A stretch of DNA of 64,000 nt from Alteromonas salexigens (GTDB lineage Bacteria > Pseudomonadota > Gammaproteobacteria > Enterobacterales > Alteromonadaceae), in assembly GCF_025628895.1 (NCBI RefSeq), contig NZ_JAOTJC010000006.1, positions 295,954 through 359,953 on the forward strand, in the 5' to 3' direction. The position numbers were made by a program, and so were the translations under genes. Below, piece by piece: positions 28,852 through 36,752 of this stretch. Below the pieces are notes generated by a model. That model was not told the origin of the DNA and did no database searches. It saw only the letters and a program-made list of their open reading frames with translations. Numbering within the stretch: the first letter of the stretch is position 1; the number at the start of each line of letters is the position of its first letter.

Positions 28852-29928
28852 ATGCTGAATGTAGTTGGTCGCTGGTACCGACGCAAATTCTCTGATCCCG
28901 ATGCGGCCATGCTGCTCATTCTTATCGTCTTCTCTACCGCCATCCTCCTGCTCTGGGGAGAACTGATCATGCCAGTGTTGGTGGCGGCTGTTATCGCGTA
29001 TCTGCTGGACTGGCCGGTGTGTCGGCTGGTAAATGTGGGTATGGGACGGAGTATCGCTTCTACGATTGTGCTGCTGGCGTTTCTTGCGGTCACAGTGGCA
29101 ATGTTTATTGGTCTACTGCCAATCATCACAAAGCAAAGTGTGAATCTCATTCAGGAAACGCCGGTTATCTGGCAGCAGGCTCAGGACTGGATCCTAACGC
29201 TGCCCGATAAATACCCTAAGTATGTGCAGGTGTATCAGATCCACCAGATGATGGAAGGGTTAAACGACAAACTGGTAGAGGTAGGGGAAAGCCTGATTTC
29301 AGCCTCTTTCAGTAATATTGCCAATGTGGCTGCGCTGCTGGTTTACCTTATTCTGGTGCCGCTGATGGTGTTCTTTATGCTGAAAGACAAATTGTTTTTC
29401 CTGGCGAACATCTCGAAAATCCTGCCTAAAGAGCGCCGTCTGATTTCCCAGGTTGGCCATGAAATGAATGCTCAGATAGCGAATTACATTCGCGGTAAGG
29501 TTATTGAAATTCTTATCGTGGGTGCAGTGTCGTGTGCCACGTTTGTATTGATGGATCTCCGGTACGCGATATTGCTCGGTGTATTGGTGGGCCTGTCAGT
29601 GCTTATTCCTTATATCGGGGCCGCAGTGGTAACCATCCCGGTTGGCATTGTAGCTATGTTTCAGTGGGGAATTTCGCCGGAATTCTGGTACCTCATGATT
29701 GCGTACGGCATTATTCAGGCGCTGGATGGCAACCTGTTGGTTCCGGTGTTGTTTTCTGAAGCGGTGAGCCTGCACCCGCTTTATATCATTATAGCTGTGC
29801 TGGTATTTGGTGGCTTGTGGGGGTTCTGGGGCGTGTTTTTTGCCATCCCGCTGGCTACGCTGGTAAAAGCGGTGATTACGGCCTGGTCTGGCAATCCGGC
29901 ACCGCTACCCGAAACGACTGAGGTCTGA
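28852..29928 (+). CDS. AI-2E family transporter (PerM-like)
   Basis: A 358-residue membrane protein with eight helices in the AI-2E/PerM pattern: the pair VFSTAILLLWGELIMPVLVA and YLLDWPVCRLVN at the N-terminus, an extended soluble middle segment, then MLKDKLFFL, YIRGKVIEILIVG and the C-terminal GGLWGFWGVFFAIPLATLVKA. Substrate of PerM proteins is unsettled. A GGAAACTTAAC sequence precedes the ATG. Confidence 0.9.
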   Translation: MLNVVGRWYRRKFSDPDAAMLLILIVFSTAILLLWGELIMPVLVAAVIAYLLDWPVCRLVNVGMGRSIASTIVLLAFLAVTVAMFIGLLPIITKQSVNLIQETPVIWQQAQDWILTLPDKYPKYVQVYQIHQMMEGLNDKLVEVGESLISASFSNIANVAALLVYLILVPLMVFFMLKDKLFFLANISKILPKERRLISQVGHEMNAQIANYIRGKVIEILIVGAVSCATFVLMDLRYAILLGVLVGLSVLIPYIGAAVVTIPVGIVAMFQWGISPEFWYLMIAYGIIQALDGNLLVPVLFSEAVSLHPLYIIIAVLVFGGLWGFWGVFFAIPLATLVKAVITAWSGNPAPLPETTEV

Positions 29929-30112
29929 CCGGGAAGCGCAAAGACACCCCTGGACGTCTCGCTGCTGGCTGGCGCGAACTAATAGATAAGGCGAGGTAGC
30001 TAATTCGTGTTACCGGCGCCGCCAGTAACGGTTATGCGTAACTTTGTGCTTATATATATGTATTTACTAAACGAAGCTTTATGTAAGCATTGGTAAGCGA
30101 CACAGTGACCAC
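29929..30112. other. Intergenic region between perM-like gene and bcp terminator
   Basis: Nothing gene-like is seen. An imperfect hairpin, GTTAC at 30009-30013 with GTAAC at 30025-30029 and inner GGC/GCC pairs, could end perM-like transcription but has no T-run after it. Confidence 0.35.
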
Positions 30113-30142
30113 AAAAAAAGCCCGCAACTTGCGGGCTTCTTC
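30113..30142 (-). terminator. Rho-independent terminator of gcvR-bcp
   Basis: AGCCCGCAA/TTGCGGGCT hairpin, followed on the minus strand by seven T residues (AAAAAAA at 30114-30120 on the plus strand). It lies 18 nt past the bcp stop. Confidence 0.85.
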
Positions 30143-30159
30143 ATGTAATGAATAAGGGG

Positions 30160-30630
30160 TTAGCTGTTTTGTGACAAGTAGTCCAGCACTACAATGTGGT
30201 GCTCTTTGGTTTTGAACTTGTTAAACACGTGTTCAATTTTTCCCTGCTCATCAATCAGAAAGCTCAGACGGTGAATACCATCGTACTCTTTACCCATAAA
30301 TTTCTTCGGCCCCCATACCCCGAAAGCATCGGCAACAGCATGGTCTTCATCTGACAATAAAGTAAAATTGAGGTTTTCTTTCTCTATGAATTTCGGCAAG
30401 CGTTTAACCGCGTCAGGACTGATCCCCAATACCACCACATTTTGCTTCTCCAGCTCTGACTGGATATCCCGCAGGCCTTGTGCCTGCACAGTACAACCCG
30501 GGGTCATCGCTTTGGGGTAAAAATAAACCAGCACTTTTTTACCGGCAAAGTTACTAAGAGCAACCTCGTCGCCGTTTTGATCCGGAAGGGTAAACTGTGG
30601 GGCGTTATCACCAGCTTGTAACGTTTTCAT
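30160..30630 (-). CDS. bcp: Thioredoxin-dependent peroxiredoxin Bcp, apparently 1-Cys
   Basis: Reduces organic and hydrogen peroxides. The 156 residues show the peroxidatic cysteine in AMTPGCTVQAQGLRD and the supporting FAGKKVLVYFYP and HRLSFLIDEQGKI segments. In E. coli Bcp a resolving cysteine lies five residues after the peroxidatic one; here that position is glutamine. No other cysteine is visible in the protein, so a 1-Cys mechanism with an external thiol is likely (inference). The start overlaps the end of gcvR by 23 nt. Confidence 0.93.
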   Translation of the reverse strand: MKTLQAGDNAPQFTLPDQNGDEVALSNFAGKKVLVYFYPKAMTPGCTVQAQGLRDIQSELEKQNVVVLGISPDAVKRLPKFIEKENLNFTLLSDEDHAVADAFGVWGPKKFMGKEYDGIHRLSFLIDEQGKIEHVFNKFKTKEHHIVVLDYLSQNS

Positions 30631-31171
30631 CAGAATCCTTATTGTATTTGTCTTTCACTTTGCCACTGACAGCTAACTTTTCAAACAGTGACGTAAGGGA
30701 GGTTTTCAATTCATCAAAGTCTACAGAATCAGGTACGTTTACCACAAACTTGCAGCGCATCATTTCCTGCCCTGTTTGTTCATCCTGAAATGTACGCTGA
30801 CGGAAAGCGCTGATTGATGAGTGTCGTTGGGCGAAAAAGCCCGTGACTTCTTTTATTTGCCCGGCAGTATCCTCACCACTGAATTCCACATCAATCAGGT
30901 GGGCCAGATTCTGCTTCGCGTGGTGGCTCGTTCGCTTCATCATAGACAGCAGGTTAAGGCGCTGACAGAGTGGCGGTATAGTACACTCAGCCTTAGTAAT
31001 GGCCGGGTGAGTCCCTTCCAGAATCATGGTCAGTGAGAATTCCTGCCCATAAATGGCCTGTCGACTGTCAAGGATGTTGCACTGAGCTTCAGAAACGGTG
31101 GCAGCGATCTCACTGAGAATACCGCTGCTGTCTGTGCCCAGGATTGTCACGATAAGTTGTTGCTTTGCCAT
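30608..31171 (-). CDS. gcvR: Glycine cleavage system transcriptional repressor GcvR
   Basis: A 187-residue protein built from two ACT-type domains: LIVTILGTDSSGILSEIAATV starts the first, and HLIDVEFSGEDTAGQIKEV the second. In E. coli GcvR binds GcvA and blocks activation of the gcv operon when glycine is low. Adjacency to bcp and to divergent dapA is the same as in E. coli (dapA-gcvR-bcp). Confidence 0.92.
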   Translation of the reverse strand: MAKQQLIVTILGTDSSGILSEIAATVSEAQCNILDSRQAIYGQEFSLTMILEGTHPAITKAECTIPPLCQRLNLLSMMKRTSHHAKQNLAHLIDVEFSGEDTAGQIKEVTGFFAQRHSSISAFRQRTFQDEQTGQEMMRCKFVVNVPDSVDFDELKTSLTSLFEKLAVSGKVKDKYNKDSDENVTSW

Positions 31172-31398
31172 GAGTCATGCGTCAATTCTGTTCAGAAACA
31201 GATGGTATCACAGAGTAAATTTTGACTGCCACTATGAGTTAATATTCAGTCCCGGCGATACTTTACCGGATAACATCAGCACCAGGGCCCTCAGGCTGAA
31301 GGTTTTTACACCCGTTTAATTGCGTGTTCGGGCATCTCTCTGCTTGTTTTTACGCCGTGACATATTTACCATGTGCGCTCACAAATTGCGGAGAGATT

Positions 31399-32283
31399 AT
31401 GTTTACTGGCAGCTATGTAGCACTGGTCACGCCGATGATGGATAACGGCGACATCGATTACCCGGCCCTCGAAAAACTGGTTCAGTTCCACATTGATCAC
31501 GGTACGCATGGTATTGTGTCGGTAGGAACCACCGGCGAATCAACCACGCTGCCATTTGATGAACATGTGCAAGTTGTAAAACAAACAGTGAAGATGGCGC
31601 AGGGCCGCATCCCCGTCGTGGCCGGTAGCGGCGCAAACTCTACGGCCGAGGCAATTTTTCTTACGGAACAATTGGCCGATGCCGGTGTTGACGGCTTCTT
31701 GAGCGTAGTACCTTACTACAATAAACCCCAGCAACGGGGCATGATCGCCCACTTTACTGCCATTGCAGACGCCTCAGACTTACCAATTATTCTTTATAAC
31801 GTACCAGGCCGCACAGTGGCAGACATGCTGCCTGAAACGGTGGCAGAACTCGCTACCCACAATAATATTGTTGGTTTAAAAGATGCTACCGGCGATATTG
31901 CCCGCCTGAAACAAACTCAGCCTTTGGTCCCCGATAACTTTGTGATGCTAAGTGGTGATGATGCCACCAGTTGTGAGTTTTTGTGTGAGGGCGGCCATGG
32001 TGTCATCTCGGTGACCGCCAATGTGGTGCCGGAGGCGATGGCGAAAATGTGTGATGCGGCCTTACAAGGTGATTTCGCCACCTGCAAAGAAATTGACAAC
32101 ACCATAAATGAGCTGCATACCGGTCTGTTTATCGAGCCCAACCCTGTTATGCCCAAGTGGGCATTGTATAAAATGGGTATGATGAGAACCGCTCATTTGC
32201 GATTACCTATGGTAGCGCCGGAACTTGCAAGCAAAAATCAAATCGAAGCAATACTAAAAAAATACGCATTGATTGCTGGTTAA
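31399..32283 (+). CDS. dapA: 4-Hydroxy-tetrahydrodipicolinate synthase DapA
   Basis: Condenses pyruvate with aspartate semialdehyde, the first committed step to lysine and diaminopimelate. The ATG at 31399, behind GGAGAG, gives the family N-terminus MFTGSYVALVTPM and 294 residues. Motifs are VGTTGESTTL, the catalytic tyrosine in VVPYYNKPQQ and the Schiff-base lysine in VGLKDATGD. The frame runs upstream to 31324, but that part lies ahead of the canonical start. First gene of dapA-bamC-purC. Confidence 0.96.
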   Translation: MFTGSYVALVTPMMDNGDIDYPALEKLVQFHIDHGTHGIVSVGTTGESTTLPFDEHVQVVKQTVKMAQGRIPVVAGSGANSTAEAIFLTEQLADAGVDGFLSVVPYYNKPQQRGMIAHFTAIADASDLPIILYNVPGRTVADMLPETVAELATHNNIVGLKDATGDIARLKQTQPLVPDNFVMLSGDDATSCEFLCEGGHGVISVTANVVPEAMAKMCDAALQGDFATCKEIDNTINELHTGLFIEPNPVMPKWALYKMGMMRTAHLRLPMVAPELASKNQIEAILKKYALIAG

Positions 32284-32295
32284 TAAGGATCCCCG

Positions 32296-33399
32296 ATGAA
32301 TAAAACCCTGGCTTTAGTGAGTGGCCTGACCGTACTGGCCCTTACAGGTTGTGCAAGCCAACAGGACCGTAAAGCGGCTTCTGGTAGTTTTGACTATGTG
32401 AAGGCGCAAGATAATGCGCCTGTTCAAATACCTGAGTCGTTAGACAAACCTGAATTTTCCGATGAGTATGCTTTACCAGAAGTGGGTGAGCAGGCTGATC
32501 CTGATCTGGTGGGCAAGAAGTTAGTGGTTCAGTCACCGGCATTGGTTATGCCGCTGGTCACCGGGTCGCATGTCGAAGAAGGTGCCAAGCGGGCGATGGT
32601 ATGGTTCGATCAGGTGGATGACAGTCAGCCGTTAGATAAAGCCATCTGGAACTCGCTGCTTAGTTTTCTGGACCAGCAGGGCATAGGTGTGGATACCTTT
32701 AACCCGGAAGAGGGAGTGCTTATCACCGACTGGATGGTCATTGGCAAAGAAGAAGACAGTAGTTGGTACGACTGGAGCGAGTCTGAAGAGCAGGTAGGCC
32801 GCCGGTTCGAGTTTTCCATGGAGAAAAAACCACACGGGCGAACCGCAGCGCTGATGGTAGAACTGAAAGACTATATGGCCACCCGCGGCGATGACGTCAC
32901 CGCAGACCTTAACGACTTGCAGGAACGTCGCGAAGAAGTTGATATTCTGAATCAGGTGATCAACCACTATGAATACCAAATTCAGCTTGAAGACAGCCGC
33001 CGTATAGCCCGTATCCGTCAGGGGTTGAATATTGAAATGGGTTTCAATCCGGATGGTGAGCCTGCTTATGTGGTCGCGGCAAAATACGATGTTGCCTGGC
33101 CCCGCACGTTGCTGGTACTCAGAAAACTTAATTTCGACGTGAAAGATCTGGACAAGTCTACTGGCCTGTTATTCGTAACATACAATGGTACCGATGACGG
33201 GTGGTGGAATAACCTGATTGGTAGCGATGAAGAATTGCTGGAAGAGGGCGATTACAGATTACAACTTAACGAGCTGTCAGCAGATAAAACCTCTATTACC
33301 TTCATGAACGATGAGAGTGAGCCTTTTGACGCCAAACAGGTGTCTGAATTGTTTGATGCGTTCGCGCAGGTAATGTCGGAAGATAACCTGGATATATAA
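32296..33399 (+). CDS. bamC: Outer membrane protein assembly factor BamC (lipoprotein)
   Basis: Lipoprotein subunit of the BAM complex. The lipobox LTGC places the lipidated cysteine at residue 19, followed by an unstructured linker (ASQQDRKAASGSFDYVKA and on) and two helix-grip domains, the first around RAMVWFDQVDDSQPLDKA and the second around ARIRQGLNIEMGFNPDGEP. The 367-residue length and position between dapA and purC match E. coli nlpB/bamC. Confidence 0.92.
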   Translation: MNKTLALVSGLTVLALTGCASQQDRKAASGSFDYVKAQDNAPVQIPESLDKPEFSDEYALPEVGEQADPDLVGKKLVVQSPALVMPLVTGSHVEEGAKRAMVWFDQVDDSQPLDKAIWNSLLSFLDQQGIGVDTFNPEEGVLITDWMVIGKEEDSSWYDWSESEEQVGRRFEFSMEKKPHGRTAALMVELKDYMATRGDDVTADLNDLQERREEVDILNQVINHYEYQIQLEDSRRIARIRQGLNIEMGFNPDGEPAYVVAAKYDVAWPRTLLVLRKLNFDVKDLDKSTGLLFVTYNGTDDGWWNNLIGSDEELLEEGDYRLQLNELSADKTSITFMNDESEPFDAKQVSELFDAFAQVMSEDNLDI

Positions 33400-33411
33400 T
33401 TGAGAGTCACC

Positions 33412-34125
33412 ATGCAAAAACGTGAAGAGCTTTACCGCGGCAAGGCCAAAACTGTTTATTTTACTGACGACAGCGAAAAGCTAATCCTGCATTTTCGTAA
33501 CGATACGTCGGCTTTCGATGGTGAAAAAATTGAACAGCTTGAACGCAAAGGTGAAGTGAATAACAAGTTTAATCACTTCATTATGACCAAACTGGAAGAG
33601 GCAGGCATTGCCACCCAGGTTGAGTCTCTGTTATCTGACACGGAGTCGGTTGTTAAGAAGCTGGATATGATCCCGGTAGAATGTGTGGTTCGCAATGTGG
33701 CGGCCGGTTCACTGGTTCGCCGTCTGGGCGTTGAGGAAGGGATGGCGCTTGAGCCGCCCGTGTTCGAGTTTTTTCTGAAAAACGATGCGCTGCACGATCC
33801 CATGGTTAATGATTACCATATTGCCTCGTTCGGCTGGGCGACCGCCGACCAGGTTGAGAAAATGAAGGCACTCACGTTTGAAGTGAATGCGGTTCTTAAA
33901 GCCCTGTTCGATGCTGCCGGTATGATCCTGGTCGATTACAAACTGGAATTTGGCGTGGATGCCAACGGTAATATCGTTTTAGGCGATGAGTTCACGCCGG
34001 ACGGGTGTCGTCTGTGGGACAAAGAAACCCGCAAGAAAATGGATAAAGACAGATTCCGTCAGGGTTTAGGTTCGGTCGTTGAAACCTATATCGAAGTGGC
34101 TGAACGACTCGGTCTGAAACTATAA
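33412..34125 (+). CDS. purC: Phosphoribosylaminoimidazole-succinocarboxamide synthase PurC
   Basis: Makes SAICAR from CAIR and aspartate in purine synthesis. The ATG at 33412 is used, with GAGAG before it; it gives the canonical [20 protein letters not shown] start and 237 residues, while the TTG at 33400 would add four. Motifs are [28 protein letters not shown] and [18 protein letters not shown]. It is followed immediately by a strong terminator. Confidence 0.97.
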   Translation: MQKREELYRGKAKTVYFTDDSEKLILHFRNDTSAFDGEKIEQLERKGEVNNKFNHFIMTKLEEAGIATQVESLLSDTESVVKKLDMIPVECVVRNVAAGSLVRRLGVEEGMALEPPVFEFFLKNDALHDPMVNDYHIASFGWATADQVEKMKALTFEVNAVLKALFDAAGMILVDYKLEFGVDANGNIVLGDEFTPDGCRLWDKETRKKMDKDRFRQGLGSVVETYIEVAERLGLKL

Positions 34126-34127
34126 AC

Positions 34128-34155
34128 AAAAAAAGGGCCGACAGGCCCTTTTTTT
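34128..34155 (+). terminator. Rho-independent terminator of dapA-bamC-purC
   Basis: GGGCC/GGCCC hairpin with loop GACA, flanked by seven A residues and seven T residues, 2 nt after the purC stop codon. Confidence 0.93.
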
Positions 34156-34235
34156 AGCACTGTCTGTTGGTGGCATATACCGGCTGGCATGATGTTTTTA
34201 CTTTCTATTACCCACCACCGTACAAAGGACTTACC

Positions 34236-35096
34236 GTGAATGCTCACGTTTCTTCGCCCTCACGGATATCAATAGCCGGATTTACGTTACTGGCGATGCT
34301 GGCCTTTGCGGCCAATTCCCTGCTGTGCAGGATGGCATTGGTGGAAAGCGCGACGTCGCCAGGCATGTTCACTGCAATCAGGCTGGCAAGTGGCGCTTTA
34401 CTGTTATTATTGCTGGCCCAGCGTAAACCCGGCTCAGTGACCCACCAGGGCAGCTGGAAGGGTGCCGGGGCGTTATTCGTATACGCTGCTGCCTTTTCAT
34501 TTGCGTATGTCAGCATGACCACCGGAACCGGTGCGTTACTGCTGTTCGGCGCAGTTCAGTTGACGATGATCGGGTATGGCTGGCTGCGAGGTGAACAACT
34601 AAGAGGCTGGCAAATTGCCGGTCTGCTGATGGCGTTGAGTGGCTTGGTAGTACTGTTGTTACCGGGTATAAGCCCGCCACCGTTAACTTCTGCATTCATT
34701 ATGTTGGTGGCAGGCATAGCCTGGGGTACCTATTCCATACTTGGTAAAGGTGCGGTTTCTGGTCTCGCTGTGACTACTGGAAATTTCGTTTATTCACTGG
34801 TTTTTGTGGCGGCGTTGCTTGCAGTCATTCTGGCATTGGGTGACGCGCAATGGGATCTTAAAGGCGTGTTGCTGGGGGTGGGGTCGGGTGCCATCGCATC
34901 GGCGCTGGGTTATGCAGTCTGGTATTACGTTTTGCCGTACCTTTCTTCTACGAATGCCGCCACCATACAATTAAGCGTACCGGTGTTCGCAGTTCTGGCT
35001 GGGTGGCTATTTCTGGGCGAACCCATAACCGCACAAATTGTATTGTCTTCTGTGGCTATTTTAAGCGGTATAGCGGTAGTTATCCGCCGTCACTGA
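34236..35096 (+). CDS. EamA/DMT-family exporter
   Basis: A membrane protein of about 286 residues with ten predicted helices in two EamA repeats (about 15-140 and 150-282), beginning with FTLLAMLAFAANSLLCRMAL and ending with ITAQIVLSSVAILSGIAVVI. GTG at 34236 is chosen because AAAGGAC lies 6 nt upstream; the longer frame to 34167 adds an aromatic stretch without membrane character. Substrate unknown, possibly amino acids or metabolites. Confidence 0.85.
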   Translation: MNAHVSSPSRISIAGFTLLAMLAFAANSLLCRMALVESATSPGMFTAIRLASGALLLLLLAQRKPGSVTHQGSWKGAGALFVYAAAFSFAYVSMTTGTGALLLFGAVQLTMIGYGWLRGEQLRGWQIAGLLMALSGLVVLLLPGISPPPLTSAFIMLVAGIAWGTYSILGKGAVSGLAVTTGNFVYSLVFVAALLAVILALGDAQWDLKGVLLGVGSGAIASALGYAVWYYVLPYLSSTNAATIQLSVPVFAVLAGWLFLGEPITAQIVLSSVAILSGIAVVIRRH

Positions 35097-35176
35097 GCAC
35101 AGGCTAGGTGTTGCAGCTTTCGGCAAAGGCTGTAGCTAACCCCAATCACAAACATAAAAATACCCAGAATTGCCAC
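35090..35176 (-). CDS. Possible small membrane ORF downstream of yfaE
   Basis: The frame ends at 35090 and encodes a hydrophobic segment ILGIFMFVIGVSYSLC with a short tail rich in Cys, Lys and His. GTG at 35174-35176 is one possible start and ATG at 35153-35155 another, both without a clear ribosome-binding site. The frame stays open back into the yfaE 3' end through a run of eight C (minus strand), so a frameshifted longer gene is possible. It overlaps the convergent EamA gene by 7 nt. Low certainty. Confidence 0.2.
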   Translation of the reverse strand: MAILGIFMFVIGVSYSLCRKLQHLACAQ

Positions 35177-35271
35177 AACCCGCGCGTGGTTGCCGGTAAG
35201 GGAAAGGTTGCTGAGCTGGGCAGCGGGGGGGGACGAATAGAGATCTGTAAGCGCCGTACTACGAGAGAATG

Positions 35272-35544
35272 TTAAAGCGGAACTTTAATTTTCAGGGCAG
35301 ACAGTGGCACACAACAGCATGGTAAAATCTCATCGTCGTCGATAAATGCCAGTGGGTCGGTGGTGTAATTGACTTCGCCGTCGAGAAGCTTGGTGCGGCA
35401 GGCACCGCAAAAGCCTTCACGGCAGTGGGCATGCACCGGAATATTGTCGGCTTCCAGTGACTCCAGCAGTGTTTTGTCGGGGCGTGAATTAACGCACCCC
35501 ACATCAACCACGTCGATGCGGAATGCGTCTTCGGTCTTACTCAT
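35272..35544 (-). CDS. yfaE: 2Fe-2S ferredoxin-like protein YfaE
   Basis: A 90-residue ferredoxin that maintains the diferric-tyrosyl cofactor of class Ia ribonucleotide reductase in E. coli. Cluster ligands are visible in HAHCREGFCGACRTKLLDGE and in a final CCC stretch (ILPCCCVPL). It follows nrdB by 10 nt as the third gene of nrdA-nrdB-yfaE. Confidence 0.93.
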   Translation of the reverse strand: MSKTEDAFRIDVVDVGCVNSRPDKTLLESLEADNIPVHAHCREGFCGACRTKLLDGEVNYTTDPLAFIDDDEILPCCCVPLSALKIKVPL

Positions 35545-35554
35545 TCACCCGGCG

Positions 35555-36685
35555 TTACAGCTCAAAATCTGCAAAGTCGTCTTCGCTGACGGCAGAGTCA
35601 ATCTGGCCTACCAGATAAGAGCTTATTTCAGATTCCTGTGGCGCAACCTGCACGTTATCTGAGTTAAGGTAGTTGTTCATCCATGGTAGTGGGTTACTGG
35701 TAACATCGAACGGCATATCAAAGCCAATGGCTGACATGCGTTGATTAGCAATGTACTCAATATACTGGCACAGAATATCTTTATTCAGACCTATCATGGA
35801 ACCATTCTGGAACAGATAGTCGGCCCATTGCTTTTCCTGGTCTACCGCGTTCATGAAGATAGCTTTGGCTTCTTCCTGACATTCCTCAGCAATTTGCGCC
35901 ATATCCGGATCGTCTTTGCCCCGCGCCCACAAATTAAGAATGTGCTGGGTAGAGGACAGGTGCAGGTTCTCGTCACGGGCAATTAAACGGATGATTTTCG
36001 AATTACCTTCCATTAGCTTGCGTTCGGCAAAGGCAAACGTACAGGCAAAGGACACATAGAAGCGAATTGCTTCCAGCGCGTTGACTGAGTTCATGCACAG
36101 GAACAGCTTCTTCTTCAGTTCATACATGTTGATGGTATGAACCTCACCGTCTACGGTATGAACGCCTTCGCCCTGGGTTTGCCATAGCTGCGTGGCAAAG
36201 ATCAAATCATCGTAATACTTGGAGATATCTGATGCACGACGTTTAATCTCGTCGTTTACCACGATATCTTCAAAGATATCACTGGGGTCAGAAAACAGGT
36301 TCCGTAAAATATGCGTGTAAGAACGTGAATGGATGGTCTCAAAAAACGACCAGGTTTCTACCCAGGTCTCCAGTTCTGGCAGCGACACGATAGGCAGGAA
36401 CGCAATGTTCGGACTGCGCCCCTGTACTGAGTCGAGCAGTGTCTGGTATTTGAGGTTCGAAATGAAAATGTGCTTTTCCGGATCGGTTAGCTTTTGGAAG
36501 TCTACCCGGTCACGGGTGACATCCACTTCTTCCGGCCGCCAGAAAAAGCTGATTTGTTTCTCAATTAGCTTTTCAAAAATAGCATGTTTCTGTTGGTCAT
36601 ACCGGGCCACATTGACCGGGTTACCGAAAAACATTGGCTCAACCAGAGGGTTGATGCTTTGCTGATTAAATGTGGTGTATTTCAT
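35555..36685 (-). CDS. nrdB: Class Ia ribonucleoside-diphosphate reductase subunit beta NrdB
   Basis: Houses the diiron-tyrosyl radical. The 376-residue protein has the iron ligands in [16 protein letters not shown] (Glu, His), the second site in [14 protein letters not shown], and the NrdB C-terminal tail with Asp-Asp-Phe (EDDFADFEL), used to dock with NrdA. It is 67 nt downstream of nrdA. Confidence 0.97.
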   Translation of the reverse strand: MKYTTFNQQSINPLVEPMFFGNPVNVARYDQQKHAIFEKLIEKQISFFWRPEEVDVTRDRVDFQKLTDPEKHIFISNLKYQTLLDSVQGRSPNIAFLPIVSLPELETWVETWSFFETIHSRSYTHILRNLFSDPSDIFEDIVVNDEIKRRASDISKYYDDLIFATQLWQTQGEGVHTVDGEVHTINMYELKKKLFLCMNSVNALEAIRFYVSFACTFAFAERKLMEGNSKIIRLIARDENLHLSSTQHILNLWARGKDDPDMAQIAEECQEEAKAIFMNAVDQEKQWADYLFQNGSMIGLNKDILCQYIEYIANQRMSAIGFDMPFDVTSNPLPWMNNYLNSDNVQVAPQESEISSYLVGQIDSAVSEDDFADFEL

Positions 36686-36752
36686 AATTACCCAACTGAG
36701 TTCAAAACAAACGCGTTAATGACTGAGGTTCCTGCTGTGGAAAGATGCGTGC

